From NCBI GenBank assembly GCA_016271365.2, contig CM028136.1:470082001-470146000 (forward strand): 64,000 bases of DNA, given 5' to 3'. Both the position numbers and the translations under genes were made by a program. Positions 11,413 to 21,772 of this stretch are shown one piece after another; the stretch's first letter is position 1; every line of letters starts with the position of its first letter. The notes under the pieces are model-generated. The model saw nothing but the letters and a program-made list of their open reading frames with translations, ran no database searches and was not told the origin of the DNA. The DNA comes from Neoceratodus forsteri (taxonomy: Eukaryota > Chordata > Ceratodontiformes > Ceratodontidae).

Positions 11413-12958
11413 GGCCCGGGTATTCAAACTGCGCCAGGCTGTGGCGCAAGCCTGGGCGCAGCTCAACTTTGCTGCGCAGGGGTGTGGCCTGGGCGATATT
11501 CAACGGAGCTGCGCTATGGTGCAGCAGCTTTGAATATCACACCCTGGCCACCCCCACTGTTCATGGTGCAGTGGCACTGCACCAGCGCAAGTGACCAGAG
11601 TGGAGCATGGAGATGCGCTAGCGTAAGTGCCATTGCACCATGCACAGCACCTGCGATATTCAAAAGGGACATGCAAATGGGGCAATAATTAATGCAAGAT
11701 GCACATGGGGCGATTTACATGTCATTATGGCCCCATTTGCATCCCATTAGCATGCAGGTGCGCTGATCCCCGACAACTTGTGCCTGGCACCCTGCCAGGC
11801 AGCAGCCATCGGGGACTAACACCCCCTGCAGCCCTATCGTAGGCATTTGTCTAAAAGAAAATTCCCCTCTAATATCCCTGGTGGTCCAGTGGACCCCTAT
11901 GTGCCCGATCGTGGGCATCGGTATAACCCCCCGTCCAATATCCCTGGTGGTCCAGTGGACCGCACTCTGCCCGATCGTGGGCATCTTTAAAGCATAGAAC
12001 AGTCCTATTACCCAGGTGGTCTAGTGTAACCCCCTCCTCACCCACCCACTGAGCCCCACCGCCCTGCTCACCCCAACAGCCAGCGGGCGGCAGCACCCCA
12101 CCCACCTGCTGCCCCACCGCCCACCGAATGACAGCTTGGTAGAGCTGCACACCCATTGGTTCACAGCCTGAGCCAACAGGAATGCAGCCCATACCATACT
12201 ACTCAGTCCAGAGCATATCTGGACTGTGTTAGGCGGTATGGTTGCACGCCCATTGGCTCACGGTGAACCATCGGCATGCAGCCCTACCGAGCTGTCAGTC
12301 GGTGGGCAGCGGGCGCAGGCGGTGGGTGCTGCCACCCCGGCTGATGGGGGTAGAGAGCGTGGGCCCAGTGGGTGGGAGGGGTACACTAGACCACCAGGGT
12401 AATAGGACTGTTCTATGTTTTAAAGATGCCCACGATTGGGCAGAGTGCAGTCCACTTCGACCACCAGGGATATTGGACGGGGGGTTTATACCGATGCCCG
12501 CGATTGGGCACATAGGGGTCCACTGGACCACCAGGGATATTGGATGGGGGTGTCTTTACAAGGATGCCGGTGATGGGGCATGGGGGGTCCCACCAGGTGC
12601 AGCAGGAACTCGGGTGGCCACCCACAGGGGGCAGCTGTCATGTTGCACCCTGCAATGTGGCAGCTCACCTGTGGGTGGCCATCATTTGTTCCTTTTTTGG
12701 GGGGCTTAACTTTGTGCAGGCGCAGGTAGGGGTTGCGTATGCATGACTCTGCACATCCCAGGCTGAATATCGGGCTGTGCAGGTTATGTATGGGCACGCC
12801 CCCCCACCTGTGCCTGCATACATTACTGACGCGCTCCGGCACATCAGGATTTGTGCGGTGCACTTTTTGCTTTTGAATATCGCGCTGGGGTGCATCAGTG
12901 GGTTGTGCATGGCGCAACACTGTTGCACCATATGCAACCCTTTTTGAATATCTGGGCC
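11413..12958. mobile_element. Hairpin DNA element 1 (1,546 bp), PIF/Harbinger-like
   Basis: The termini GGCCCGGGTATTCAAA and GGCCCAGATATTCAAA (reverse complement of the right end) match at 14 of 16 positions. The 3-bp sequence AGA flanks both sides (11410-11412 and 12959-12961). Removing the element and one AGA gives an uninterrupted L1 frame reading EFDGIHRVFKP. The inside is a long inverted repeat: about 11868-12200 pairs with about 12238-12560 around a small hairpin near 12205-12225 (agtccag...ctggact). Each arm contains a tandem pair of about 66 bp (aatatccctggtggtccagt). No transposase frame is credible; it must have been mobilised by another element. Long palindromic, GGGC/GGCC-ended elements with 3-bp duplications are typical of Harbinger relatives, but the TWA target preference is absent here. 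Confidence 0.85.
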
Positions 12959-13303
12959 AGAGTATTTAAACCTAATAATGACTTTCATGGCCCACCACAT
13001 CCTATAATAGCAACATTTATCAGATCAGAAAAGAAGAACAACCATATGAATGCAGTTTACAGAAAGAAAACTATATCATTGGATGTAGTAAGCATTGCAA
13101 TCTACAGTGATCTACCTCAAGATATTTTGCAGGATCGCAAAAAATTTGAGGACATTAGGAAAAAGCTTTGTGCCTTGGATGTTAAATCCTCCTTTTACCA
13201 TCCAGCAAAGTTAAAAGTGGTATTGCAAGGCATGAGGCATATATACGACACACCAGAGATGGCAAGGAGGGACTTAAGAGAAAAACTGAAAAAATTTGAA
13301 TAA
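12959..13303 (+). pseudogene. L1 ORF1, C-terminal part (outer L1)
   Basis: The frame continues from the coiled-coil piece after the hairpin element: VFKPNNDFHGPPHPIIATFI is the ...PRPIIxxF block of the L1 RNA-recognition motif. The segment ending with SSFYHPAKLKVVLQGMRHIY is the C-terminal domain that packs against it. The reading frame ends with TAA at 13301-13303. The open frame listed from 12851 begins inside the inserted element, so the true protein junction is at 12959. This piece has no internal stop, which makes it one of the best preserved parts of the outer L1. Confidence 0.85.
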
Positions 13304-13643
13304 AAAGGATAATTATACTGAACAAATAAAGTAGCGGGATACTGATATTAAAAAAGTAATCTATAAGAAATGGGTAGAAAGGGTACAGGGCAACAGGGAA
13401 GGGGGGGAAAGTATAAATTGGTAGATTAATCACCAGTCCAGTGACTGGTATGTGTTTTTGTGTTGTTGTACAATATGATCTGTATGATTTTGGGGAGGGT
13501 TAACATTTTTTTTTCAGATATGGTTAATTATGCACAAAGCAATGTCCTAGTTATTTCTGTCAAGTTTCCATATGGTTTGAGTAGATTTGTTCTCCAAGAA
13601 ATGGGTAACAGAATGATTGTTGATTGTTATAGTTATTAAGAAA
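13304..13643 (+). other. L1 ORF1-ORF2 spacer
   Basis: About 340 bp separate the ORF1 stop from the ORF2 start. It is A/T-rich with runs of G and T and has no frame of its own. A spacer of this size is compatible with a bicistronic L1 RNA. Confidence 0.6.
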
Positions 13644-14371
13644 TGTTGTCAGCAATTAAGTCAAGTTGTACCACCTTTAACGTAAATGGAATGCATACCC
13701 CTATTAAAAGGGCAAGGGTGCTAAACTATATAATTACATTTTAAGTCATTTGTATAGCCTTGCAAGAAACACATCTAGACAACAAAGAAGTGTTTAAAAC
13801 TAAAAGGAAATGGATGTCTGAAATTTTCTTTTCCACAGGTATAAGGAAAAAAGCAGGGCTGGCATTAATTTTCAGAAATACGCCAGGACTTACAGTTTTA
13901 GATACCTTTTCAGATACTCAAAGCTGCATAGCTATTGCCAAAGTCAAAATTTCTAACCAGATCTTTACTTTTGTATATCCATATGCTCTCTTTGCAGGAT
14001 ATAAGGACTTCCTAGCAAAACTCTTTAAGGGATTTATTCAAATACAGGCAGAAAAAATAATATTAATGGGAGACTTTAATGCCTATCTAAACCCGCATAT
14101 GGACAGAAGTTCCAAATCACCCTGCTACAATAAATACCATATCAAATTACTAAATAACTTTTTAGCCCAGCACAAACTGATGGATTCCCGGAGGACTCCT
14201 TATCCATCCAGTCAAAAATTTTCCCATTACGACAAAAAAAGAAAAGGATTCTCTAGAATTGACTATATTTTGGTGTCTAAAATTCTTATCAAGGATATAA
14301 CTCAGATGGAAATTAAACCATTGATTCTATCTGATCATACCCTGATCGGAATTTATTTCAACATAACATAG
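13644..14371 (+). pseudogene. L1 ORF2 endonuclease domain (outer L1)
   Basis: Starting at ATG 13644 the frame reads CTTFNVNGMHTPIKRARVLNYI, the usual APE-type endonuclease entry, followed by an in-frame TAA near 13742 and then ICIALQETHL. Catalytic landmarks are visible: QETHL with its metal-binding Glu, GDFNAYLNPHMD (active-site Asp and Asn), SRIDYILVS and SDHTLIGI (SDH with the catalytic His). The endonuclease nicks target DNA to prime reverse transcription. The frame stops where an antisense CR1 tail enters at about 14372. Apart from the one stop, it is well preserved. Confidence 0.88.
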
Positions 14372-14470
14372 AAACATAGAATTTGACAGCAGATAAGGAC
14401 TGCTTGGCCCTCCTAGTCTGCCCATTTCCCTACCTAACAGACAAGCTGCAGATCCTAGTTAACCAACAGC

Positions 14471-15385
14471 CTACTTCCTCCTACTCCCCACTAGAATCGC
14501 CTTATGTCTGTCCCATGCATTAAATTCCCCCACTTTTTTTGACTCAATGACCTCCTCAGGAAGGCTGTTCCATGTATCCACAACCATCTCTGTGATGAAA
14601 TACTTCCACACATTACGTCTGAGCCGTCCCCCCTCTATCTTCAAATTGTGCCCCCTTGTGTTTGCACATCTCTTTTTCTGAAATATGCTACCCTTTTGGA
14701 CTTTGTTGATTCCCTTGAGGTATTTGAAAGTTTCCATCATGTCTCCCCTCTCCCTCCTTTCCTTGAGGCTATACATCTTTAGTTCCTTTAGTCTTTCTTC
14801 ATATGCCTTCTGATGCAGACCCTGCATCATTTTGGTTGCCCTCCTCTGGACAACCTCCACCCGGTCTATGTCCTTGTGGAGATGGGGTCTCCAGAACTGT
14901 ACATAGTACTCCAGATATGGTCTTACTAACTGTCTGTAGAGAGGGCCAACAATATCCTGTTTTCTAATGGTGATGCCTCTCCCTATGCATCCCAGTATCC
15001 CCCCAGCCCTCCTTACTGCCTTCCCACATTGCTGGCCCACCTTTAGGTCATCTGAAGTGACTACCTCCAGGTCCCTTTCCATTTTTGTTGTTGTCAGTAT
15101 CTCACCCCCATTGTGTACTCGTCCCTGGTTTTTGTTTCCCAGGTGCATTACTTTGCACTTCTTTGCATTGAATCTAAGCTGCCATACATTTGACCATTCC
15201 TCCAAACTTGCCAAGTCCCTTTTCATCCTTTCCACCCCACCTTGTGTATTAATCCTGTTGCAGATCTTTGTGTCATCTGCAAAGAGACATACTTTCCCTT
15301 CCAGTCCCTCTGCAATATCACTTATAAAGACATTAAACAGGACCGGCCCCAGTACTGTACCCTGCGGTACCCCACTATTAACCAT
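14471..15385 (-). pseudogene. CR1 ORF2, motif B to C-terminus
   Basis: This is the longest open frame in the window with clear homology (304 codons). It starts at VNSGVPQGTVLGPVLFNVFI (motif B), continues with CLFADDTK, the intact catalytic box, then [70 protein letters not shown], and ends with VWKYFITEMVVDTWNSLPEE. It has no stop or frameshift, so it is a recent or well-kept fragment. It cannot work alone because the fingers and endonuclease lie beyond the PLE insertion. The Met at the start is internal to the original protein. Confidence 0.9.
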
Positions 15386-15416
15386 CCTTTCTTCACTGTG
15401 GACTCCACTTACTATT

Positions 15417-15645
15417 TAAATGAAAATTAGTTTGCCAGCACCAGGTAAAACTAACAGAGTGCTTTGTCCAAACCTGCCAAATAAGGCTGTGTGCTTACTG
15501 CCAAGTGAGATTGTGTGCTAAAGTATGCACTGAAGGGAATCCACACCATGCCACATGTGCTTTCAAATCCAGCGTTCTTTATTTTTTCACATAACATATG
15601 AGGTACAAGTGCTCCCACTCTTCACAGGCTCCTTACAAACTGCAG
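15417..15645. repeat. PLE inverted flank, left copy
   Basis: This 229-bp segment is the reverse complement of 18886-19114 with about 8 differences (roughly 96% identity counted by hand). Both copies contain the blocks ttgccagcaccaggtaaaac and ggaatccacaccatgccaca. High identity means the two copies separated recently compared with the decay of the outer L1. Confidence 0.92.
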
Positions 15646-16049
15646 GCTTACAGGCTGCCAACCTCCTTCATTACTCCATAACAGTGTCCTAACGTCGGCT
15701 TGCCACCTGACGCTTAATCATAGGAATGACACTTACAAAGATAATTCCCATTAAATAGTATTGCATTTAAAGTGACAGTGCATCAAATTGAAAAGACTAC
15801 CTAAAAATTCAACTTTAATTTTATAACTTTAAAACACATTATGAAAAAGATTGTCGCTCACTACTTTTACCACTATTACACCAGTGTCCACCATTGCTCT
15901 TCGCCATTGAGAGACATAGGAATCCACTGAATATTATTATAGGTCATGGTACCTTAAAGAAAAAAAGTTAAACAAATTAAAATCTGGTACTGACTACATT
16001 CAACTATATAACAGCTCATGATACATAGGCATAAACAACCCTACAATTC
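15646..16049 (-). other. PLE 3' untranslated region
   Basis: Downstream of the endonuclease stop, on the minus strand, about 400 bp contain no frame. The composition is A+T-rich. Confidence 0.5.
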
Positions 16050-16409
16050 TTATTTCTGTAGAAAAGGTTTTATATCAATCCTCTCATTAAGGCCAGGTTT
16101 TTCTGACCCTCCTAATGCAAAGATCCAGTATTGTTCTCTTTTAAGTAGTACATTGTCATGATTCCCTCCTCTGGGGCTTCTCATTGGCTTTTCTATACCT
16201 AGAAATGACCAGCTGTGTTCCTTCACATTTTTCACTTTCAACATATGCGCTGCTAGAGCATTTTTCTGGTCCCCATAATTGATAGCCCTCAAGTGTTCAC
16301 CCATTCTTTCTTTTAATTTCCTTTTTGTTTTACCAATATAGAAGCTTCCACATGTACAGGATGCCATATAGATTACCCCTTCAGTTGCACGGGTTATAAA
16401 TCCTCTCAC
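16050..16409 (-). pseudogene. PLE GIY-YIG endonuclease domain
   Basis: The 119-codon frame reads ATEGVIYMASCTCGSFYIGKT, then KRKLKERMGEHLRAI, and ends with the normal-looking C-terminus INERIDIKPFLQK-like residues before the stop. It shows the GIY-YIG core (here GVIY and FYIG), the Arg-containing helix and a downstream Glu (REQYWI) as expected. The CxC pair between the two halves (SCTCG) is characteristic of the PLE subgroup. Just upstream, in a different frame, a Cys cluster GCYKCGNCKFC at about 16455-16510 looks like the linker zinc motif of PLEs. The domain is intact as a frame but separated from the reverse transcriptase by frame changes. Confidence 0.88.
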
Positions 16410-16566
16410 TTTGGTTTCCTATGTGTTTTAGGATTTGTAAAACTTTTGTTTGTTTCAAAAACTACAGAATTTACAATTACCACATTTGTAACAACCATCT
16501 TGTTGTTTTGGTAACCACATTCTGCCTTGTATTTGTCCGGTTGTATTGAATGAACTAAAGTGTCTT

Positions 16567-17921
16567 TTAAACTTTTCCCTTCCTATGTACTATCCTGGGC
16601 TTAATTTCACTGAGGTCCCTCAGGCCTGGGTCTAAACTCACTAAATGCCAGTTCTTTTTGACAATGTTACTAATTTCATTAGACTGTGCATTGTAAGTAC
16701 TGACAAAATTTATTCTCTGATCTTTTATTTTTCCAGATTTTTCTTTTTCTTTTGTTATGACCTTTGACCTTTCAATTTTGCTAACTTCTTTTCTAGCTTG
16801 CACCACTAAACTTGTTGGATATTTCCTTTCTTTAAGTCTTGTCTCTAGTTCATTTGCTCTTCTTTCAAATGTAGAATTAGAACTACAATTTCTTTTTAGT
16901 CTCATAAATTGTCCCTTGGGAATACCCGCTATGGTATGGTATGGATGACTGCTATCAGCTTGTAACAGTGTATTCCTATCGGTACTCTTTCTGTACAAAT
17001 CTGTCTCAATTCCCCCTTTACCATCTTTCTGAAGAATTAGATCTAAAAAATTAATTTGTTTGGTACTGAAAGTTAGGGAAAACCGTAAGTTGGAATCACT
17101 TATTTCAAGATATTTAATGAAATCAAGGAGTTCGTCCTCAGTTCCTGTCCAGATGATAAATATATAATCTATAAAGCATTTATACAGGTCTATTCTATCC
17201 CTATATGGATTTTTGTCACTATCCCTGATGGACTCCTCTTCCCATTTTCCCAGCTACAGATTAGCAAAGTTAGAGGTGAAAGTGGCCCCCATCGCAGTTC
17301 CTTTTTTCTGTATATATATTGACCATCTGAAAAGAAAAAGGTGTTACACTCTAATACAAACTTGGCAAACTGAGTCAACATTTCTGTGGGTGGGTCTTGT
17401 ATTTCTCTGCCATTAAGATAGTATTCCAGGGCACCTAACCCACCTTCATGCGGTATATTTGAATACAAGGCTTCCACATCTAAAGTAAGCAGCAAACTCG
17501 TTTCTTCAATGGCTACATTTTCTAATAGGTTAATCATGTCACCAGTATCTTTTATATAAGAGGGTACTGCTTGAGCTAGAGGTTTTTTATAGTGATCAAT
17601 ATACTGTGACAATGGTTCAGTTAAACTACCATTCCCTGAAACAATAGGCCGGCCTGGTGGATCTGGGAGACATTTGTGTATTTTAGGAAGGATGTAGAAC
17701 CAAGCTTTCATGGGATACTGTACAGTTAAAAATAAAAAAGTATCTTTACTGATCCAACCTTTCTCTTTTACATCTACAAGGTATTTATCTATTTCGGCCT
17801 TAAATAGCGTGGTGGGGTCTGTGGACACCCTTTTATAGTAATCTTCATTGCTCAATTGTCTATTCACCTCCAAAACATATTTAATTGTGTCCATGACTAC
17901 AACTGAACCCCCTTTGTCCAC
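16567..17921 (-). pseudogene. PLE reverse transcriptase
   Basis: Read downward on the minus strand from 17921: DKGGSVVVMD, YILPKIHK, GRPIVSGNGSLTEPLSQYID and motif A as LLTLDVEALYSNIPHEGG. Motif B is then scrambled by a frameshift near 17290, where a second frame would read AMGATFTSNFANL. Motif C near 17150-17175 decodes as FIDYIFIIW, where functional enzymes have YIDD, so the second catalytic aspartate is lost. The thumb region continues at 16998-16567 (LYRKSTDRNTLLQADSSHPY, then GIPKGQFMRLKRNC). Two separate frames and the altered catalytic box show it is dead. Confidence 0.85.
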
Positions 17922-18085
17922 TTTTTTTATTGTTATATTTTTATCATCACTTAATGTATCTAAAGCGGATTTTTCTACCCTAATTAGATTACTCCTAAGG
18001 GGTATATTTGTCTTTCCATACTGATTTTTATCTAAGTTCAGTAAGTCTCTTTCACAGCTTTTTACAAAAGTCTGTAATGCTGGAG

Positions 18086-18885
18086 TTAGAGGAGGACAAA
18101 AGGTGGATGGGGTTTGAATTTTTGAATAATTGCATCTGTATTTCCAGTCTCTAGGCCTTCACTTACCCCCATTTCTCTGGGTCCGATGTTATCTTCTTCT
18201 CTTCTATTAAAAAAGGACCTCAAACTCAAATTCCTAGTAAATTTGTGGCAGTCAATTATTGTTTCAAACAGATTAAATCTACGTTGTGGAACAAACGACA
18301 AGCCTTTACTTAATACGCTGATTTCTGTTTCAGACAGCTCTCTGTTCGAGATGTTAATCACATTGTTCACTAGTAACCTCCTCTCATGTTCCCCTCTCAC
18401 TTTCCAACCCCTTCTGCCTCTGATCCAGCGATAGCCACCTCTTACTCTTCCTGCCCCCCTGTCTGATCCATTTTTTGGGGGCTCAGTGCTGTTGCTGCAT
18501 TGGCTACATCTCGGGCCCTCTGGTGTCTTGTCTCATCTAATCTCTTCTTCGCCGCCAGAGAATGTCTCTTCTCCCAAATAAGTTTCCTCTCCACTGCTGA
18601 AATCTTCATTCAATCTCCTATCTTGTGGTTTCTCAGGTATTCTCAAAATCGGTTTAATAGGTGTGCTACCTTACGGTTTAAAACTGACTTTCTTGCCCCA
18701 TTCATACACTGTACCATGCAGGTAATCATTAGTATCTCTCTGAAATTTGGTTTGTTTTATACCTTCTATCTTCCTGTTGTATTTTATCAGATTATATTTA
18801 AAATTTTCACACAGTTTATCATATAGTGAATGCTCACTATATTGCTGCAACAATTTTTCTTTTACTTTAATTTCTTCCTCAGTTT
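18086..18885 (-). pseudogene. PLE N-terminal region
   Basis: Two minus-strand frames, 18400-18086 and one ending at 18671, encode a basic N-terminal domain. It includes ELSETEISVLSKGLSFVPQ, a motif (LSxxxxxLLxxGLxFxP) commonly found upstream of PLE reverse transcriptases. The upstream frame runs from inside the inverted flank. The two are separated by frameshifts and a stop-rich stretch at 18400-18670. Start codon cannot be chosen with confidence. Confidence 0.7.
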
Positions 18886-19114
18886 CTGCAGTTTGTAAGG
18901 AGCCTGTGAAGAGTGGGAGCACTTGTACCTCATATGTTGTGTGAAAAAATAAAGAACGCTGGATTTGAAAGTGCATGTGGCATGGTGTGGATTCCCTTCG
19001 GTGCATACTTTAGCACATAATCTCACTTGGCAGTAAGCACACAACCTTATTTGGCAGGCTTGGACAAAGCACTCTGTTAGTTTTACCTGGTGCTGGCAAA
19101 TTAATTTTCATTTA
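18886..19114. repeat. PLE inverted flank, right copy
   Basis: Reverse complement of 15417-15645. On the minus strand this is the upstream end of the PLE, so any promoter would lie here; no clear core promoter is recognisable. Confidence 0.92.
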
Positions 19115-20490
19115 TTTACATCTGCTTAACGCTGAGCACAGGACCCTGGTGTAGACCTTAACTTCTGCTCCATTTACTATTACCTGCTGTGTCCTGTTGT
19201 CCAACCAGTGTTTTACCCAGGCTACCACCCTGTGACCCACTCCCAGGCTGGCTAATTTGTTTATTAATCTTTTGTGTAGGACTGTGTCAAATGCCTTGCT
19301 AAAGTATAGGTAGGCCATGTCCACAGCCCCTCCCTGGTCTACTGCTTTGGTCACCCAGTCAAAGAAATCAATTAGATTTGTCTGACATGGCCTTCCTGCT
19401 GTGAATCCATGCTGATTTGGGTCCTGTGCTCCACTGGCCTCTAGGTACTCAACAATTCTTTCCTTAAGAAGTGATTTCATCATTTTCCCTACAACTGAGG
19501 TCAAACTGACAGGTCTGTAGTTTCCTGCCTCTGTCTTGCTCCCACTTTTGTGAAGGGGAATAACATCCATCCTCCTCCAGTCCTCAGATACCACACCATC
19601 CTCCCATGATTTATTAAAAAGGGTAGTTATTAGTGTTACTAGTTCTTACCTTAGTTCTTTTAGAATTCTGGGGTGAATCCCATCAGGCCCCATTGCTTTA
19701 TCCACCTTCAGTTTTAAGAGTTCTTTCAGAACAGTTTCTTCTGTGAAAGGACTAATATCAAGCCCCTTATCCAGAGTGCTTCTATTGACCTGATTAGGTA
19801 TTCCCCCTGCTTTTCCATTGTGAATACTGAGCAGAAGTATTCGTTCAGTATCCCTGCTTTTTTACTGTTGCTCTCTGTCCAACCAGCTTCCTCTTTGTTC
19901 AGCCTCAGTATCCCTGCCTTAGTCTTTTTTGGCCCCCTAATGTAGCTATAAAAGGTTTTATCCCCCTTCTTAACTAAGTTGTCTATCTTTTTCTCAGTTT
20001 GGGCCTTTGCTATTCTGACTACCTTACCCACTTCCTTCTGCTTTAACTGGTACAGTTCTCTGTCCTCCTCTTTCTGTGTTTCCTTATACTTCCTGAATGC
20101 TATCTTTTTCTCCCTTACCTTCTCCGCCACTTCTTTTGAGAACCATAGTGGTTTTTTCTTACATTTTGATTTGTTTATTTGCTTCACACAAAGGCTTGTT
20201 GCCTCTGTGATGGCGGTTTTGATGTTTCCCCATTGTTGTTTCACCCCACCTTCTTGCCTGTTTGCTAGTGATTTTCTGAGGATCTCCCCCATTTTGACAA
20301 AATCAACCCTCCTGAAGTCCAGTACCTTCACTTTTGTATGGCTTGACTCCACAGCTAAGTTTATCATGAACCACACTGTTTGGTGGTCATTTGTTCCCAG
20401 ATGACTACCTACTTCAAGATCAGAGATCCTCTCTCTGTCCCCATTTGAGAGTAGCAGGTCTAAGATTGCTCTCTCCCGAGTGGGTTCCAA
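19115..20490 (-). pseudogene. CR1 ORF2, linker and reverse transcriptase fingers to motif A
   Basis: The minus-strand frame 20490-19726 gives the CR1 linker: GTNDHQTVWFMIN (the end of the endonuclease, with SDH-like NDH), VLDFRRVDFVKMGEILRKSL, KKPLWFSKEVAEKVREKK and NEYFCSVFT. A second frame 19594-19112 carries DWRRMDVIPLHKSGSKTEAG, NYRPVSLTSVVGKMMKSLLK, CQTNLIDFFDWVT, motif A as YFSKAFDTVLHKRLINKLA, and WLDNRTQQVIVNGAE. It is cut by the PLE just before motif B. Between the frames, near 19595-19725, the KAMGPDGIHPRILKEL-type block is present but frameshifted. Confidence 0.88.
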
Positions 20491-21000
20491 AACTAGCTAT
20501 CTGAGGCATGCCCCCTGTAGGGCATCAAGAATGGCCCTGCTCTTGGATGTGGCTGCAGCAAAGGTGCTCCAGTCAACATCTGGAATATTCAGGTCACCCA
20601 TCAGCAATATATCCCCCTTTCTCTGCCATCCCAAGGATGCCTTCTCTCATTTCCTTGTCCGTGTCCTCCCCCTGAGACGGGGGTCTGTATACAACCCCTG
20701 TGCAGATTGTGGAGCCATTTCCAGTCTCCAGAGTGACCCACAGTGTCTCCTCTCCTCCCTGTTTACCCTTTAGTTCTGTTGCTTTGATCCTTCCCTTACA
20801 TAGAGAGCTACTCCTCCTCCTCTTCTTCCCTCCCTGTCCCTCCTATAGATTGTGTACCCTGGTATGTTGACATCCCAGTCATGGTTCTCTGTGTACCATG
20901 TTTCTGTGACTGCCACAATATACAGGTATCCCTCTTCCATCAAGGCCACCATTTCAGGGAGCTTTTTACCTAGACTACAGGCATTGGTACTCATTAGCCT
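20491..21000 (-). pseudogene. CR1 ORF2 endonuclease
   Basis: On the minus strand the segment 20994-20770 reads STNACSLGKKLPEMVALMEE, AVTETWYTENHDWDVNIPGY and REGRRGGGVALYVREG, the start of a CR1 APE-type endonuclease with its TETW metal-binding Glu. The remaining endonuclease, 20770-20500, is present in other frames (for example the region antisense to ggtcacccatcagcaatata, encoding a GD.N.P motif). Several frameshifts break it. Confidence 0.82.
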
Positions 21001-21009
21001 CCATTTTTT

Positions 21010-21772
21010 ATGGCTTTATTTCTTTTTCCCCATCCCTGTCCCTACTGCCTTTGTCTTTTTCTCCATTTACCCCTGCCTTCTCCCTGTTGACTGCTCTGTC
21101 TTGGTATTTACCTCACTAATTACCCTGATTTTTTTGGGGGGGGCTAGGATTTCCCTTCTCCGCTTCAGTGCCTCCCTCCTTGGCTAGTTTAAATGCTTGC
21201 CATTGAAGCATTTAAACCAATCACCTAGGATCCTGGTTCCCCTCCAGGATAGATGCAGACCATTGTGCCTGTATAGGCCTGTATCCCTCCAGGTGCAGCC
21301 CCAGTCCCCAATGAAGCCAAATCACTGAGCTCTGCACCAACTTTTGAGCCAGTCATTTAATCCCATGGTGTGGAGTACCCTAGCCTCATCCATGCCATAG
21401 ACAGGTAGCACTTCCAAGAAAGTTACCGTGTGTGCTACTTGTCTAAGGTCCCTCCCCAAGTCCACAAACTCCTGTTGCACTTCTCTGACCCCATTCTCAG
21501 CCAGGTGATTCATCCCTAGATGGATAATGACATCCAGCTCCCTCCCCCTTGCTGCTGCTCCCACAATCCTGAGGATTCATTTCCTGTCCTTCCAAGCCTT
21601 GGCACTGGGCAGGCACCTTACCTCCCTTTCCCCTCCCTCCCCCAGTTCTACCCCCTAACAATTGAGTCCCCCACCAGGAGTTGTTTCCTTCCCCTGTGGA
21701 GTCCTGGACCACCCTCCTCTGGATCTCCATTGTGGAGGTTCTCAGCATCCTCCTTGGTCTCCACTGCATAAC
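21010..21772 (-). pseudogene. CR1 ORF1 with esterase-like (SGNH) domain
   Basis: Two overlapping minus-strand frames, 21769-21497 and 21564-21322, give a CR1 ORF1 remnant. The second includes ELDVIIHLGMNHLAENG, corresponding to the HIGTNDL block of the SGNH/GDSL hydrolase domain found in CR1-type ORF1, then TVTFLEVLPVYGMDEAR. The Thr-Asn-Asp of that block is altered (MNH), and the frames are shifted. The first frame includes a proline/glycine-rich stretch and a poorly preserved VGDS-like start. The role proposed for this domain is membrane or lipid association of the retrotransposon particle. The region 21010-21320 has no clear frame. Confidence 0.7.

Larger units (their letters stand above)
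15417..19114 (-). mobile_element. Penelope-like element with inverted terminal flanks
   Basis: The element is bounded by 229-bp inverted repeats (15417-15645 and 18886-19114) that differ at about 8 positions by eye. Between them, on the minus strand, lie an N-terminal region, a Penelope-type reverse transcriptase and a C-terminal GIY-YIG endonuclease. This is the order that defines PLEs, which prime reverse transcription from a nick made by GIY-YIG rather than by an APE enzyme. PLE copies are often flanked by direct or inverted partial duplications (pLTRs), so the inverted flanks fit. Frameshifts are frequent, so it is inactive. It is inserted in a CR1 copy that is itself inside an L1. Confidence 0.88.
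14372..21772 (-). mobile_element. Near-complete CR1 LINE, split by a Penelope-like element
   Basis: On the minus strand the order is ORF1 (about 21769-21322), ORF2 endonuclease (about 21000-20500), linker (20490-19726), reverse transcriptase fingers and motif A (19594-19112), then a PLE at 19114-15417, then motif B to the C-terminus (15385-14471) and the CR1 3' tail at 14372. Without the PLE it is about 3.7 kb, close to a full CR1. The two halves overlap slightly in the VNG region on either side of the PLE. Either a target duplication arose there, or two CR1 copies were joined; the former seems simpler. It sits in the endonuclease-to-RT linker of the outer L1. Confidence 0.85.

Noticed and set aside
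10747..11688. 313-codon plus-strand frame as one protein
   Set aside because: Only 10747-11412 is L1 ORF1. The rest is read from the hairpin element that starts at 11413.
12242..12920. Several G+C-rich frames on both strands
   Set aside because: They lie in the palindromic arms of hairpin element 1, mirror frames in the opposite arm, and show no protein motif.
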